A DNA stretch of 64,000 bases from JAEZHK01 sp040768845 (GCA_040768845.1 JAXGME010000009.1:62001-126000), one strand, 5' to 3'; shown: positions 32,996-41,538, counted from the stretch's first letter. Numbers and translations are program-made. The notes: generated by a model from the sequence alone, not told the origin.

Positions 32996-34144
32996 ATGAC
33001 ATACGAGGACGCCACCGGGCGCTGCTGGCTGGAGGTCGATCTGGACGCCATCCTGGAAAACCACCGCGCGGCCCGGGCGCTGATGGGGCCGGACGCGGCG
33101 GTCGTTCCCGTGCTCAAGGCGGACGCCTATGGCATGGGCGCGGCGGTGGTTGGGAGGCTTTTGGCGGACGACGGCGCGCGGCTCTTCGCCGTCGCTACCG
33201 GCGATGAGGCCGAGCAGTTGATGCGCGCGCTGCCCGGGGACGCGAAGGTGCTGACCATGGGGCTTGTCGGCCGGGCGCAGATGGTCCGGCTGATCCGCGC
33301 GGGCATGCCGCTGACGCTCTTTTCCGAGCGGCAGGGGATGTCCATCGCGGAGGCGGCCCGGGCGGCCGGCGAGGCCGCCTGGGTGCATGTGAAGGTGGAC
33401 ACGGGCCTGCACCGGCTGGGGCTCGCGCCGGAGACGGCGGCGGATGCGGTCGCCGAACTCATGCAAACCGGCGTCATCCGGGTGGCGGGGCTTTATACGC
33501 ATCTGGCCATCCATACGGCGGAAACGGACCGGGCGCAGACCGCCAAACTGCGCGAGGTGCGCGCGGCGTTCCTCGCCCGGGATATCGACGTACCGATGAC
33601 CCACGCGGTGGACTCCATCGGCATGGCACGCTACCCGGAGGACCACATGGACGCCGCCCGCGCCGGCGCGTGGCTCTACGGCGTGGCGCCCGCGGGCTTT
33701 GACCGCCCGGCGCTGTGCCGGGGCGCGGCGCGCTTCAAGGCGCGCGTCGCCCAGCTGCGCTACGTAAGGGCGGGGGAACTGGTGGGCTATGATGACGAGC
33801 ATCCGCTCCCGCGCGACAGCCTGATCGCTACCCTCTCCGCCGGGTATGCGGACGGCTTTCCTCGGCTCGCCCACGGCCAGGACGTCGAGATTCGCGGCGC
33901 GAGGGCGAAGGCCGTGGGCATCGCGTGCATGGACCAGATGATGGCGGACGTGGGCGGCGTTCCGGGCGTGGAGGAGGGCGACGAGGTGACCTTTGTCGGC
34001 GGCACCATCTCCGTGGACGAATACGCCAGGATGGGCCGGCTGAACCGGAACGAGGCGTGGGCGCGGATTGGCCGGCGCGTGCCCCGCGTCTATTTTGTGA
34101 ACGGAAGGCCCGCCTTTGCGCGCTCGGAGGTAAACCCGTCATGA
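32996..34144 (+). CDS. alr: Alanine racemase
   Basis: The 382-residue PLP enzyme interconverts L- and D-alanine for peptidoglycan. The PLP lysine is in VVPVLKADAYGMGA at about 41, the barrel continues with VKVDTGLHRLGL near 133 and GVAPAGF near 225, and ATLSAGYADGFPR near 278 contains the conserved Tyr region. The C-terminal beta domain (IACMDQMMADVG) is present. It shares an ATGA overlap with the following M20 gene. The enzyme is rather divergent from Bacillus Alr but the fold is clear. Confidence 0.92.
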   Translation: MTYEDATGRCWLEVDLDAILENHRAARALMGPDAAVVPVLKADAYGMGAAVVGRLLADDGARLFAVATGDEAEQLMRALPGDAKVLTMGLVGRAQMVRLIRAGMPLTLFSERQGMSIAEAARAAGEAAWVHVKVDTGLHRLGLAPETAADAVAELMQTGVIRVAGLYTHLAIHTAETDRAQTAKLREVRAAFLARDIDVPMTHAVDSIGMARYPEDHMDAARAGAWLYGVAPAGFDRPALCRGAARFKARVAQLRYVRAGELVGYDDEHPLPRDSLIATLSAGYADGFPRLAHGQDVEIRGARAKAVGIACMDQMMADVGGVPGVEEGDEVTFVGGTISVDEYARMGRLNRNEAWARIGRRVPRVYFVNGRPAFARSEVNPS

Positions 34145-35325
34145 CCATCGGAGAACTCCGGAATTTGGCGGAGGCGGCCTTTGACTGGACGGTATCCCTG
34201 CGCAGGGCGCTGCACCGGATTCCGGAGCCGGGATTCCGGGAATTCAAAACGCAGAAGCTGATCTGCGACGCGCTTTCGTCGCTGGACATTCCCTATTCGG
34301 CGGAGCGGACGTGGGTGATAACGGACATCGCCGGCGCGCATCCGGGCCGGGTGGTGGCGCTCAGAGCGGATATCGACGCGCTGCCGGTCGCGGAGCCGGA
34401 GGGCTGTCCGTTTCGCTCCACCCACGAGGGCTGGATGCACGCCTGCGGCCACGACGTGCACACCGCGATCCAGCTGGGTGCCGCGAAGATTCTCGCAGGG
34501 CTCAGGGACGGGATGCGCGGCTCGGTGCGGCTCCTCTTCCAGCCTGCGGAGGAGACGGAGGGCGGCGCCAAGCCCATGGTGGCGGCAGGCGCGCTGGAAA
34601 ACCCGAGGGTGGATGCCAGCTACGGGTTGCACCTGCAGCCCCGGCTGCCGCTGGGGACGGTGGAAACGCGCTTCGGCACGCTGAACGCCTCCACCGACGA
34701 TGTAATTGTGGACGTATTCGGGCGCGGCGGCCACGCGGCCTATCCGGAGAGCGGCGTGGACGCCATCGTGTGCGCGGCCCAGGTGGTGACGGCGCTGCAG
34801 ACGCTGGTGTCCCGCAGCGTATCCCCGCTCCAGAGCGCGGTGCTGTCCTTCGGCGTCGTCGAGGGCGGCAGGGCGGCCAACGTCCTCTGCGACCGCGTGC
34901 GGCTGAAGGGGACGCTGCGCACCGCCGATCCCGAACTTCGCGTTCGGATGCGCGGCCGCATCCGCGAAATGGCGGAGGGCGTGGCGCGGGCCTTCGGTGC
35001 CGCGGCGGACGTAAAAATCATCGAGGGCTACAGCCCGCTGGTAAACCATCCCCGGGAGACGGATCTGGTGGTAGATACCGCGAAGGCGCTCTTCGGGCCG
35101 CAGAGCGTGCGGATCAAGGAGAGCCCCTCCATGGGCGGCGAAGACTTTTCCTATTTTATCGAGCACAACCCCGGCGCATTTTACCACATTGGCTGCACGC
35201 CGCCGGAAAAAATGCCCGCACCCGCGCTGCACAGCCCGCTGTTTGATCCGGACGAGCGGTGCATTTTGACGGGCCTTTTGATGCAGACCGCGCTGGCGCT
35301 GCGGGAGACCGGCGCGATGGACTGA
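34141..35325 (+). CDS. M20D-family amidohydrolase
   Basis: The 394-residue metallopeptidase is of the IAA-amino-acid-hydrolase/hippuricase/N-acetyldiaminopimelate deacetylase group. Metal-site motifs include LRADIDALPV near 78, GWMHACGHDVHTA near 98, QPAEETEGGAKPM near 130 and SMGGEDFSYFI near 330. The dimerisation insert begins about residue 180 (DVIVDVFGRGGHAAYP). The substrate is not predictable. Its ATG lies in the alr stop (ATGA), which ties it to D-alanine or wall metabolism by context only. Confidence 0.88.
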   Translation: MTIGELRNLAEAAFDWTVSLRRALHRIPEPGFREFKTQKLICDALSSLDIPYSAERTWVITDIAGAHPGRVVALRADIDALPVAEPEGCPFRSTHEGWMHACGHDVHTAIQLGAAKILAGLRDGMRGSVRLLFQPAEETEGGAKPMVAAGALENPRVDASYGLHLQPRLPLGTVETRFGTLNASTDDVIVDVFGRGGHAAYPESGVDAIVCAAQVVTALQTLVSRSVSPLQSAVLSFGVVEGGRAANVLCDRVRLKGTLRTADPELRVRMRGRIREMAEGVARAFGAAADVKIIEGYSPLVNHPRETDLVVDTAKALFGPQSVRIKESPSMGGEDFSYFIEHNPGAFYHIGCTPPEKMPAPALHSPLFDPDERCILTGLLMQTALALRETGAMD

Positions 35326-35584
35326 GCGGGGCGCGCGCCCCGGCCCCTTCCATAAGCCCCATAAAATGGAATGGTGTTTATGCCTGGGCTCAGGCGGGTA
35401 ATTATCCTGCAAAGGACAAAGCGCATGCCGGGGTGGACCCGGACATGATGAGTCGCACCGCGGTCAGCCTGTACGACAGAACCGAGAGGATGATTTTGCC
35501 ATAGCGGCGGAGCCTTCCGCCCTCAACGTCCCGATGTACGCCCGCATCCCCCTTGAGAACGCCCGTACGCCCAAGGAGGCTGGA
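35326..35584. other. Intergenic region with no recognised element
   Basis: About 260 bp lie between the M20 gene and the HD-GYP gene. Several frames stay open but have no ribosome-binding site, no family resemblance and no suitable start. No GEMM-type c-di-GMP riboswitch core is seen. A promoter must lie here but no good -35/-10 pair is apparent. Confidence 0.5.
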
Positions 35585-36145
35585 ATGATGCTGACCGTCT
35601 CCCGCATGGTGGAGCAGCGGGATCTGTACACCTCCGGCCACCAGCGGCGCGTGGCGCTGATCGGCTTGGCCATCGCGCGGGAACTGGGCTGGGGCGAGGA
35701 CCGCTGCAGGTTGGTGTATCAGGCGGGCGTGCTTCACGACGTGGGCAAGATCGGCATCCCCAGCGAGATCCTGTCGAAACCGGCCAGGCTTTCGCCTTGG
35801 GAATACCAGCTGATCAAGACCCATTCTCAGGCCGGATACGAAATATTTAAGGATGTGCCCACGCTTCTGCCCATCGCGCGAATCATTTTGCAGCACCACG
35901 AGCGGTTTGACGGCAGCGGCTATCCGGGCGGGCTGAAGGGCGATGCGATCGCCCCGGAGGCCCACATCCTGGCGGCGGCCGACGTGTTTGAATCCATGAT
36001 CTCCCATCGGCCCTACCGGCCGGCGCTGGGCGTGGACGCGGCCATTGGCGAACTGACGCAGCACCGGGGCGTCCTCTATGAGCCCCGAACGGTCGACGCG
36101 CTGGTGACGCTGGTTCGGGAGAAGGACTTTCGGGTGCCGGACTGA
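35585..36145 (+). CDS. HD-GYP domain protein (c-di-GMP phosphodiesterase-like)
   Basis: The protein of about 187 residues is essentially one HD-GYP domain. The HD motif is in AGVLHDVGKIGIPSEIL, followed by KTHSQAGYEIF, ILQHHERFDGSGYPGGL (with the GYP motif) and AAADVFESMISHRPYRPA. HD-GYP proteins hydrolyse c-di-GMP to GMP. No receiver or sensor domain is attached. The ATG at 35585 or 35588 is chosen because AAGGAGG is at 35573-35579; the frame is open further upstream to an ATG at 35534, which has no ribosome-binding site. Confidence 0.85.
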   Translation: MMLTVSRMVEQRDLYTSGHQRRVALIGLAIARELGWGEDRCRLVYQAGVLHDVGKIGIPSEILSKPARLSPWEYQLIKTHSQAGYEIFKDVPTLLPIARIILQHHERFDGSGYPGGLKGDAIAPEAHILAAADVFESMISHRPYRPALGVDAAIGELTQHRGVLYEPRTVDALVTLVREKDFRVPD

Positions 36146-36158
36146 CGCCCGCGTGAAA

Positions 36159-36183
36159 GAGCCGCCCGGAGGGGCGGCCCTTT
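36159..36183. terminator. Bidirectional terminator between HD-GYP and hcp genes
   Basis: GCCGCCC-GGAG-GGGCGGC with flanking AAAGA and CCTTT, in the 54-bp gap of convergent genes. Confidence 0.7.
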
Positions 36184-36199
36184 GATCGACTTCGGGAAG

Positions 36200-37762
36200 T
36201 CAGCCCAGGATTGCCTTCAGGTCCGCCTCGGCGGTGGTGGTCGGCCGGATGCCGTAATGCTTCACCAGATAGGAGAGAATCGCCGGGGATACGAAGGCGG
36301 GAAGGGTCGGGCCCAGGTGGATGTTGTTCACGCCCAGCGCCAGCAGCGTCAGGAGGATTGAGACGGCCTTCTGCTCGTACCAGGACAGCACCAGGGTCAG
36401 CGGCAGGTCGTTCACGCCGCAGCCGAAGGCGTCCGCCAGCGCCACCGCCACCTTGATGGCGGAGAAGGCGTCGTTGCACTGGCCCATGTCCATCAGTCGG
36501 GGGAGGCCCGCCACGGTGCCCAGCTCCAGGTCGTTGAACCGGTACTTGCCGCAGGCCAGCGTCAGCACCAGCGTATCCTTGGGCGTCTTTTCCACAAACT
36601 CGGTGTAGTAGTTGCGGCCGGGGCGTGCGCCGTCGCAGCCGCCCACCAGGAAGATATGGCGGAGCTTTCCGGCCTTGACCGCGTCGATCACCTGCCCCGC
36701 CGCGCCCAGCACCGTGTTCCAGCCAAAGCCGGTGGTCACCGTGGCGCCGCCGTTGATGCCCGTCATCGGGTGATCCTCTTTGTAGCCGCCCAGTTCCAGC
36801 GCCTTTTCAATCACCGGTTCAAAGTTCTTATCCTCGCCGATCTTGACAAGGCTCGGGTAGGCCACCAGGCCCGTGGTGAATACGCGGTCAGCGTAGCCGG
36901 GGCGCACCGGCATCAGGCAGTTGGTGGTGAACAGGAACGCGCCGGGCACGCCGTCAAACTCCTTTTGCTGGTTCTGCCAAGCGGTGCCGAAGTTGCCCTT
37001 CAGGTGCTTGTAGGCCTTGAGCTTCGGGTAGCCGTGGGCGGGCAGCATTTCGCCGTGGGTGTAGATGTTGATGCCGCGGCCCTCCGTCTGCTGGAGCAGC
37101 AGCTCCAGATCCTTCAGGTCGTGGCCGGAGATGACGATGAACGGCCCCTTTTCGATGGTCAGCGGCACGGTGACGGGGACCGGCGCGCCGTAGGCGCCGG
37201 TATTGGCCTTGTCCAGCAGTTCCATGCACTTAAGATTGATCTCGCCGGTCTTCAGTACCAGCGGCAGCAGCGTGCCCGCGCCGGCATCGGGGTTCCCCAC
37301 GGCGCGCAGGCCCTCAAAGAAGAAGGCGTTGACGGCGTCGTCCTCCAGCCCCAGCGCGTGGGCGTGGGCGGCGTAGGCGGCGGTGCCGCGAAGGCCCAGC
37401 AGGATCAGCGACTTCAGCGAGCGCACGTCCTCGTCCTCGGTCCACAGCGCCAGCACCCGGGCGTCGTTTTCCGGCGCTGTGCCGCCGAGGGCGGCGATTT
37501 CGCGCTCTACCCCGGCGGTCAGCGCGCGGACGCTGTCGCTGTCGAAGCTCACGTTGGTCACGGCGGTGAAAAGGCCGTCCACCATCAGCCGCACGGAAGT
37601 GGGACGGGGGTTTTCGCCGGCGGTGACGGCCAGCGCGATCAGCGCGCGGGTCAGGCCGTCTTGATCGAGGGCCACTTCGTCGGTCTTGCCGCAAACGCCG
37701 CGGCTGCCGGTGCAGGCCTTTCCGCCCGCGGTCTGCTCACACTGGAAGCAAAACATGCTCAT
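36200..37762 (-). CDS. hcp: Hydroxylamine reductase / hybrid-cluster protein
   Basis: The 520-residue protein is Hcp, an Fe-S-O hybrid-cluster enzyme that detoxifies NO or hydroxylamine and S-nitrosylates proteins in E. coli. The N-terminus CFQCEQTAGGKACTGSRGVC supplies the four Cys of the [4Fe-4S] cluster. Hybrid-cluster ligands are in FVISGHDLKDL, FLFTTNCLMPV, FLVGGCDGARPGRNYY, TLACGKYRFNDL and NDLPLTLVLSWYEQKA. It lies 28 bp behind a ferredoxin-type gene, which is a usual electron-donor arrangement in clostridia. Confidence 0.96.
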   Translation of the reverse strand: MSMFCFQCEQTAGGKACTGSRGVCGKTDEVALDQDGLTRALIALAVTAGENPRPTSVRLMVDGLFTAVTNVSFDSDSVRALTAGVEREIAALGGTAPENDARVLALWTEDEDVRSLKSLILLGLRGTAAYAAHAHALGLEDDAVNAFFFEGLRAVGNPDAGAGTLLPLVLKTGEINLKCMELLDKANTGAYGAPVPVTVPLTIEKGPFIVISGHDLKDLELLLQQTEGRGINIYTHGEMLPAHGYPKLKAYKHLKGNFGTAWQNQQKEFDGVPGAFLFTTNCLMPVRPGYADRVFTTGLVAYPSLVKIGEDKNFEPVIEKALELGGYKEDHPMTGINGGATVTTGFGWNTVLGAAGQVIDAVKAGKLRHIFLVGGCDGARPGRNYYTEFVEKTPKDTLVLTLACGKYRFNDLELGTVAGLPRLMDMGQCNDAFSAIKVAVALADAFGCGVNDLPLTLVLSWYEQKAVSILLTLLALGVNNIHLGPTLPAFVSPAILSYLVKHYGIRPTTTAEADLKAILG

Positions 37763-37790
37763 GATTCTTTCCTCCCGTTTCTTTTGTCGG

Positions 37791-38501
37791 TTATTCGTCG
37801 ATGACCTCGCCGTCGGTGGACAGCGTAACGACCTGCCAGGGGATCATTTTTCCGCTGCGCCGCATGGCTTCCGTCACCGCGTGAACGATGCCGCCGCAGC
37901 AGGGCACTTCCATCCGGACCACGGTGACGCGCCGAATGTCGTTGGCCTTCAGGATCTCGGTCAGCTTATCCGCGTAGTCGCCGCTGTCCAGCTTGGGACA
38001 GCCGATCAGCGTAACCTGGTTCTTCATGAATCGGCGGTGGAAGTCGGCGAAGGCGTAGGCGGTGCAGTCCGCCGCGATGAGAAGGTTTGCACCGCTGAAG
38101 TAGGGCGCGTTGACCGGCGCCAGCTTGATTTGCACCGGCCATTGGCCGAGCTGGCTGACGGGCGCGGCCGCACGGGGTTCCGCCGGGACCCCGGCTCTGT
38201 GTTCGATGTGCCTGGGCGTCGAGCCGGGGCATCCGCCGTGGGTACAGGCGGCGTGGGGGATGGCCCGCAGCTTCGCGCCGGCCACCGCTTCCGCGTCATA
38301 GGCGGGCGCTTCCCGCTCCTCAAAGGAAATGGCACCGGTGGGGCAGGCGGGCAGGCAATCGCCCAGGCCGTCGCAGTAGTCCTCGCGCATCAGACGGGCC
38401 TTTCCGTCCACCATGCCGATGGCGCCTTCGTGGCAGGCCGCCGCGCACGCGCCGCAGCCGTTGCACTTTTCCTCGTCAATTCGAATGATCTTGCGCAGCA
38501 T
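37791..38501 (-). CDS. 4Fe-4S ferredoxin-type protein associated with Hcp
   Basis: The 236-residue protein has an N-terminal ferredoxin-like region with CNGCGACAAACHEGAIGM and, near 45-55, CDGLGDCLPACPTGAISF, enough Cys for two Fe-S clusters. The remaining about 160 residues form a second domain (ADCTAYAFADFHRRFMKNQ, LIGCPKLDSGDYADK, VRMEVPCCGGIVHAV) with further Cys, seen in clostridial proteins upstream of hcp. The role is probably electron delivery to Hcp. It is divergent from the Crp/Fnr gene across 85 bp. Confidence 0.85.
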   Translation of the reverse strand: MLRKIIRIDEEKCNGCGACAAACHEGAIGMVDGKARLMREDYCDGLGDCLPACPTGAISFEEREAPAYDAEAVAGAKLRAIPHAACTHGGCPGSTPRHIEHRAGVPAEPRAAAPVSQLGQWPVQIKLAPVNAPYFSGANLLIAADCTAYAFADFHRRFMKNQVTLIGCPKLDSGDYADKLTEILKANDIRRVTVVRMEVPCCGGIVHAVTEAMRRSGKMIPWQVVTLSTDGEVIDE

Positions 38502-38515
38502 GTTTGGGTACCTCC

Positions 38516-38544
38516 TTGACTTTACGGCCCTATTCTAGTACAAT
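38516..38544 (+). promoter_or_regulatory. Sigma-A promoter of the Crp/Fnr-cupin unit
   Basis: TTGACT (38516-38521), a 17-base spacer and TACAAT (38539-38544), in the divergent region to the ferredoxin-hcp operon. Confidence 0.8.
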
Positions 38545-38559
38545 GCCCTCGGAATGTCT

Positions 38560-38573
38560 GTTGGAAATCCAAC
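38560..38573. promoter_or_regulatory. Palindrome GTTGGA-AA-TCCAAC in the crp/fnr leader
   Basis: A perfect 6-bp inverted repeat with a 2-base centre lies about 16 bp downstream of the -10 box, just before the Shine-Dalgarno. It could be an operator for the gene's own regulator. Confidence 0.45.
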
Positions 38574-38586
38574 GGGAGGGGAAAAG

Positions 38587-39285
38587 TTGGAGCAGTTGTT
38601 TGCCGGCATCGACGAGGGGGAGCTCTCCAGCCTGCTGGGCTGCCTTGAGGCGGTCCGGAAGCGGTACAAAAAGGGCGGGATGGTGTTTGCCGCGGGCGAC
38701 GCGCCGGCGGTGGGGATGATCCTGAACGGAGCGCTGCAGGTGCTGGCCGAGGACCCGATGGGCAACCGCACCATCATTGGAAGGTTGGGGACGGGGGACC
38801 TCTTTGGCGAGGCCTTTGCCTGCGCGGGCGCGGAACACATGCCCTTTTCCGTGGAGGCGGTGCTCGACAGCGAGGTGCTGCTGATCGACGTGAAGAAGAT
38901 TCTGGTCACCTGCCCCGCCGCCTGCCCGTTCCATTCGAGGCTGATTGAGAACCTGATGGCGATCCTGGCGCGCAAAAATATTCTTTTGAGCGCCAAGATC
39001 CGCCACATTTCGCGGCGGACCACCCGGGAAAAGCTGCTGTCCTACCTGTCGGAGCGATCGAGGGAGGCCGGGGCCCGCGAATTTGACATCCCCTTTAACC
39101 GGCAGGAGCTGGCGGACTACCTCTGCGTCGACCGCAGCGCCATGTCCGCGGAGCTTTCCCGGCTCAGGGCCGAGGGCCTGATCGAGTACGCGAAAAACCG
39201 CTTTACACTTCTCCGGCGCGCGCGGGCGAGGCCGGGCGCCGCCCGAAAAGCAAATTTGCAGTCAGGAAAGGAGCGCATTCCATGA
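38587..39285 (+). CDS. Crp/Fnr-family regulator (HcpR-like by context)
   Basis: The 232-residue protein has a cNMP-binding-like beta barrel (about 20-125: KGGMVFAAGDAPAVGMILNG, TGDLFGEAFACAG) and a C-terminal winged HTH (NRQELADYLCVDRSAMSAEL). No N-terminal Cys set like that of Fnr is seen. The TTG at 38587 with GGGAGGGG upstream is chosen as start, because an ATG at 38554 would lie only ten bases from the -10 box. Its location beside ferredoxin-hcp suggests it controls them in response to nitrosative stress, as HcpR does; this is inference. Its end overlaps the cupin start. Confidence 0.85.
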   Translation: MEQLFAGIDEGELSSLLGCLEAVRKRYKKGGMVFAAGDAPAVGMILNGALQVLAEDPMGNRTIIGRLGTGDLFGEAFACAGAEHMPFSVEAVLDSEVLLIDVKKILVTCPAACPFHSRLIENLMAILARKNILLSAKIRHISRRTTREKLLSYLSERSREAGAREFDIPFNRQELADYLCVDRSAMSAELSRLRAEGLIEYAKNRFTLLRRARARPGAARKANLQSGKERIP

Positions 39286-39623
39286 TCTACAGAGAACAGA
39301 ACCAGTCCACCGAGGTTCGTGAGCGCATGCGCGGCGGCAGCGGCGCGGCGCAGTTGACCGCGCTGACCCGGGAACTTCCGAAGAACCTGCGGCTCTACAG
39401 CCTGATCCGGCTCACGCCCGGATCGTCCATTGGCTATCATGTCCATGAGAATGAAACGGAGCTGTTTCATTTTCTCTCCGGCTCCGGCATCGTGGACGAC
39501 AACGGCGTCAAGGCCGCGGTCTCCGCGGGGGATACCCTGTCCACCCCCGACGGATTCGGCCACGCCGTCGAAAACAGCGGCGCCGAAGATCTGGTGTTTT
39601 TGGCGGTTATCGTCCGCGACTGA
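39282..39623 (+). CDS. Small cupin-domain protein
   Basis: The 113-residue single-domain cupin has the first motif in PGSSIGYHVHENETELFHFLSG (about 47-68), with His and Glu metal ligands, and the second in DTLSTPDGFGHAVENSG (about 86-102). Substrate is unknown. Its ATG is inside the regulator's stop (ATGA), so it is made with the Crp/Fnr protein. Confidence 0.9.
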   Translation: MIYREQNQSTEVRERMRGGSGAAQLTALTRELPKNLRLYSLIRLTPGSSIGYHVHENETELFHFLSGSGIVDDNGVKAAVSAGDTLSTPDGFGHAVENSGAEDLVFLAVIVRD

Positions 39624-39645
39624 GATGGATTAACGAGAAATGCGC

Positions 39646-39674
39646 TTGACAGAATCCGGGCCGCGCGCTATGAT
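39646..39674 (+). promoter_or_regulatory. Consensus promoter of rhodanese-Rrf2
   Basis: TTGACA (39646-39651), 17 bases and TATGAT (39669-39674). Confidence 0.88.
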
Positions 39675-39687
39675 GATGCCATAAACT

Positions 39688-39704
39688 GTAACTGAAATAG
39701 TTAC
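39688..39704 (+). promoter_or_regulatory. Operator-like inverted repeat GTAACT-N5-AGTTAC
   Basis: A perfect 6-bp inverted repeat starts 14 bases past the -10 box, where it would overlap the first transcribed bases. It is probably the binding site of the Rrf2 regulator encoded in the same operon; a Crp/Fnr site is the alternative. Confidence 0.6.
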
Positions 39705-39720
39705 TTATGGAGGAATTGAT

Positions 39721-40170
39721 ATGCGTACCGTGCTTTGGATTTTGCTGACGCTCGTTGTCGTCGGCGGATTGACCGCCATCGGCGCCTCGACGCGGAACGC
39801 TTCCGCCAACGGCGCCGCGCCCACGGCATCGGCCCCGGCCACCGCGACGCCCGGCCCCGCGGAGTACCACAAGCTTTTGCCGGAGGAGGCGAAGGCCCGG
39901 ATCGACAGCGGCGACCCCGTGGTGATCGTCGACGTCCGCACCGCCGCGGAATTTGCGGAGAGCCGCATTCCCGGCGCGATCAACGTGCCAAACGAGGAAA
40001 TTCTGGACCAGATGCCCGAGGCGCTGCCCGACAAGGATGCGGAGCTTCTCATCTACTGTCGCTCCGGCCGCCGCAGCAGCGACGCGGCCCACAAGCTGGT
40101 CGCGATGGGCTACACGCGGGTGTACGATTTTGGCGGCATTATCGACTGGCCCTATGAGACCGAGCAGTAA
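39721..40170 (+). CDS. Exported or membrane-anchored rhodanese-domain protein
   Basis: The 149-residue protein has an N-terminal signal anchor (about 4-22), an Ala/Thr/Pro linker, and a single rhodanese domain at about 50-148. The active-site loop is YCRSGRRSS with the catalytic Cys at about 117, and DVRTAAEFAESRIPGAINVP is the usual N-terminal signature. It may handle sulfur or persulfide outside the membrane. ATG with GGAGGAA upstream. It is followed by an Rrf2 gene after 27 bp. Confidence 0.9.
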   Translation: MRTVLWILLTLVVVGGLTAIGASTRNASANGAAPTASAPATATPGPAEYHKLLPEEAKARIDSGDPVVIVDVRTAAEFAESRIPGAINVPNEEILDQMPEALPDKDAELLIYCRSGRRSSDAAHKLVAMGYTRVYDFGGIIDWPYETEQ

Positions 40171-40197
40171 ACCTTCGGACGGGAAGGGGAGGGTTGC

Positions 40198-40638
40198 GTG
40201 ACCGGCGAATTTGCGGTGGCGGTACACGCGCTGGTGTACTTGGACATGCGCGCCGAGGTGGTGGACAGCGAGGCGCTGGCGAAGAACATCTGCACCAATC
40301 CCGCCCGCGTGCGCAAGGTGATGGCCAAGCTGCGCCATGCGGGGCTTGTGGATGCGCGTCCGGGCGCGGAGGGCGGTTACCGCACGGTTCGGGACGCGCG
40401 CTCGGTCACACTGCGCCAGGTGGCGGAGGCGCTCGGCGAGCACCCGGTGTCCGCCGCGTGGCGCTCCGGCGACCCGGAGATGCGCTGCATGGTGTCCTCG
40501 GGCATGGCGCGGGCGATGGACGGCGTGTACGAGGCGATGGGCGACGCCTGCATGGAGCGGCTGTCGCGCATCTCCATATCGGATGTTGAGGCGCGGCTCG
40601 CGCCCCGGAGCGCGTGCGGCCTTTTAAAGACGGAATAG
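40198..40638 (+). CDS. Rrf2-family transcriptional regulator
   Basis: The 146-residue winged-HTH protein shows the family arrangement: FAVAVHALVYLDM, SEALAKNICTNPARVRKVMAKL (HTH) and LVDARPGAEGGYRTVRDARSVTL (wing). Rrf2 proteins often sense Fe-S clusters, redox or cysteine. The spacing of Cys here (in EMRCMVSSGM, GDACMERL and near the end) does not match the IscR triad, so the signal is unknown. The start is GTG 40198 with GGGGAGGGTT upstream. It probably controls its own rhodanese operon. Confidence 0.88.
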   Translation: MTGEFAVAVHALVYLDMRAEVVDSEALAKNICTNPARVRKVMAKLRHAGLVDARPGAEGGYRTVRDARSVTLRQVAEALGEHPVSAAWRSGDPEMRCMVSSGMARAMDGVYEAMGDACMERLSRISISDVEARLAPRSACGLLKTE

Positions 40639-40642
40639 GGGA

Positions 40643-40699
40643 CGCCCGGCGTCCGGGCGCGCGAAGGCCCCCGCAGCCATCGCGCTGCGGGGGCCTTCG
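40643..40699. terminator. Two hairpins forming a bidirectional terminator
   Basis: CGCCCGG-CGT-CCGGGCG (40643-40659) is followed by a 16-bp perfect stem (CGAAGGCCCCCGCAGC with its complement, 40662-40699) and TCGTTT. It separates the convergent Rrf2 and DUF368 genes. Confidence 0.88.
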
Positions 40700-40704
40700 T
40701 CGTT

Positions 40705-41538
40705 TCAGTCTTCCGGCTTGTAGCGGTCCTCCAGCCTGCTCATAAATAGCGCCAGCGCCGCGCCTGCCGCCAGCGCGACAAGGCACAAAAGGCCGCCCGG
40801 GCTCAGATAATTGAAGTCGAAGGGCACGATGATCAGCGTCGAAGCGAATACGAAACCCAGGATACAATGGTAAAGCACCGCGTACGCCTTCGAGAAGACG
40901 TAGTTCATCAGCTTGGAAAGCAGGATCACGCAGGCGGCCACGCCCACCAGCAGCGGCAGCACCACGCCGAAGTCCATGTCCTTGATGCCATCCGCCATGG
41001 GCTTGTACAGATTCATGTACACCAGTAGGTTGGACGGGCTGAGGCCGGGCACGATCACGCCCAGCCCGATGATGCCGCCCGCCATCAGCCAGGTCAGGAT
41101 GTTCTTGGGCATTTCCACCGCCACGATGGACTGCAGCGCCGTCAGAAGCGCGTAGGAGGCGGCGCAGGTAAGCGCCATCAGCACGAGGTGCCAGGGCTTC
41201 CGCCCCTTCTTTGCGGACTGCCGGAACAGCGCGGGCATCATGCCCACGATGCAGCCGATGAAAAACCACAGCGTGTAGGTTTCCGCGTTGCCCAGCATGT
41301 AGCTGACCACGAAGGAGAACAGGAACATGCCGAACACGCCGCCCAGTCCCACCGGGAGAAAGAACAGCACGTTTTCCTTGAAGTTTTTGGTGAGGTTCGA
41401 TAGGAACGCGATCATCCGCTCATAGATGCCAAAAACCGCGGCCAGCGCGCCGCCGCTGACGCCGGGCAGGATGAAGCCGCTCCCGATGAAGATGCCTTTT
41501 ACAAAACGAAGAATCCAGTCGCCCCAATTTCTATCCAT
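40705..41538 (-). CDS. DUF368 polytopic membrane protein
   Basis: The 277-residue protein has about eight membrane helices and the DUF368 signature GSGFILPGVSGGALAAVFGIYERMIAF near its N-terminus, plus GLGVIVPGLSPSNLLVYM in the second half, an internal repeat of the PG(V/L)S motif. Work on bacterial homologs links DUF368 proteins to lipid-carrier recycling (undecaprenyl-phosphate flipping), so a cell-wall role is plausible here. ATG 41538 has GGAGG upstream. It is convergent with the Rrf2 gene. Confidence 0.9.
   Translation of the reverse strand: MDRNWGDWILRFVKGIFIGSGFILPGVSGGALAAVFGIYERMIAFLSNLTKNFKENVLFFLPVGLGGVFGMFLFSFVVSYMLGNAETYTLWFFIGCIVGMMPALFRQSAKKGRKPWHLVLMALTCAASYALLTALQSIVAVEMPKNILTWLMAGGIIGLGVIVPGLSPSNLLVYMNLYKPMADGIKDMDFGVVLPLLVGVAACVILLSKLMNYVFSKAYAVLYHCILGFVFASTLIIVPFDFNYLSPGGLLCLVALAAGAALALFMSRLEDRYKPED

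Noticed and set aside
35326..35584. GEMM c-di-GMP riboswitch before the HD-GYP gene
   Set aside because: The conserved GGCAAACC-type core and tetraloop receptor pattern were looked for and not found.
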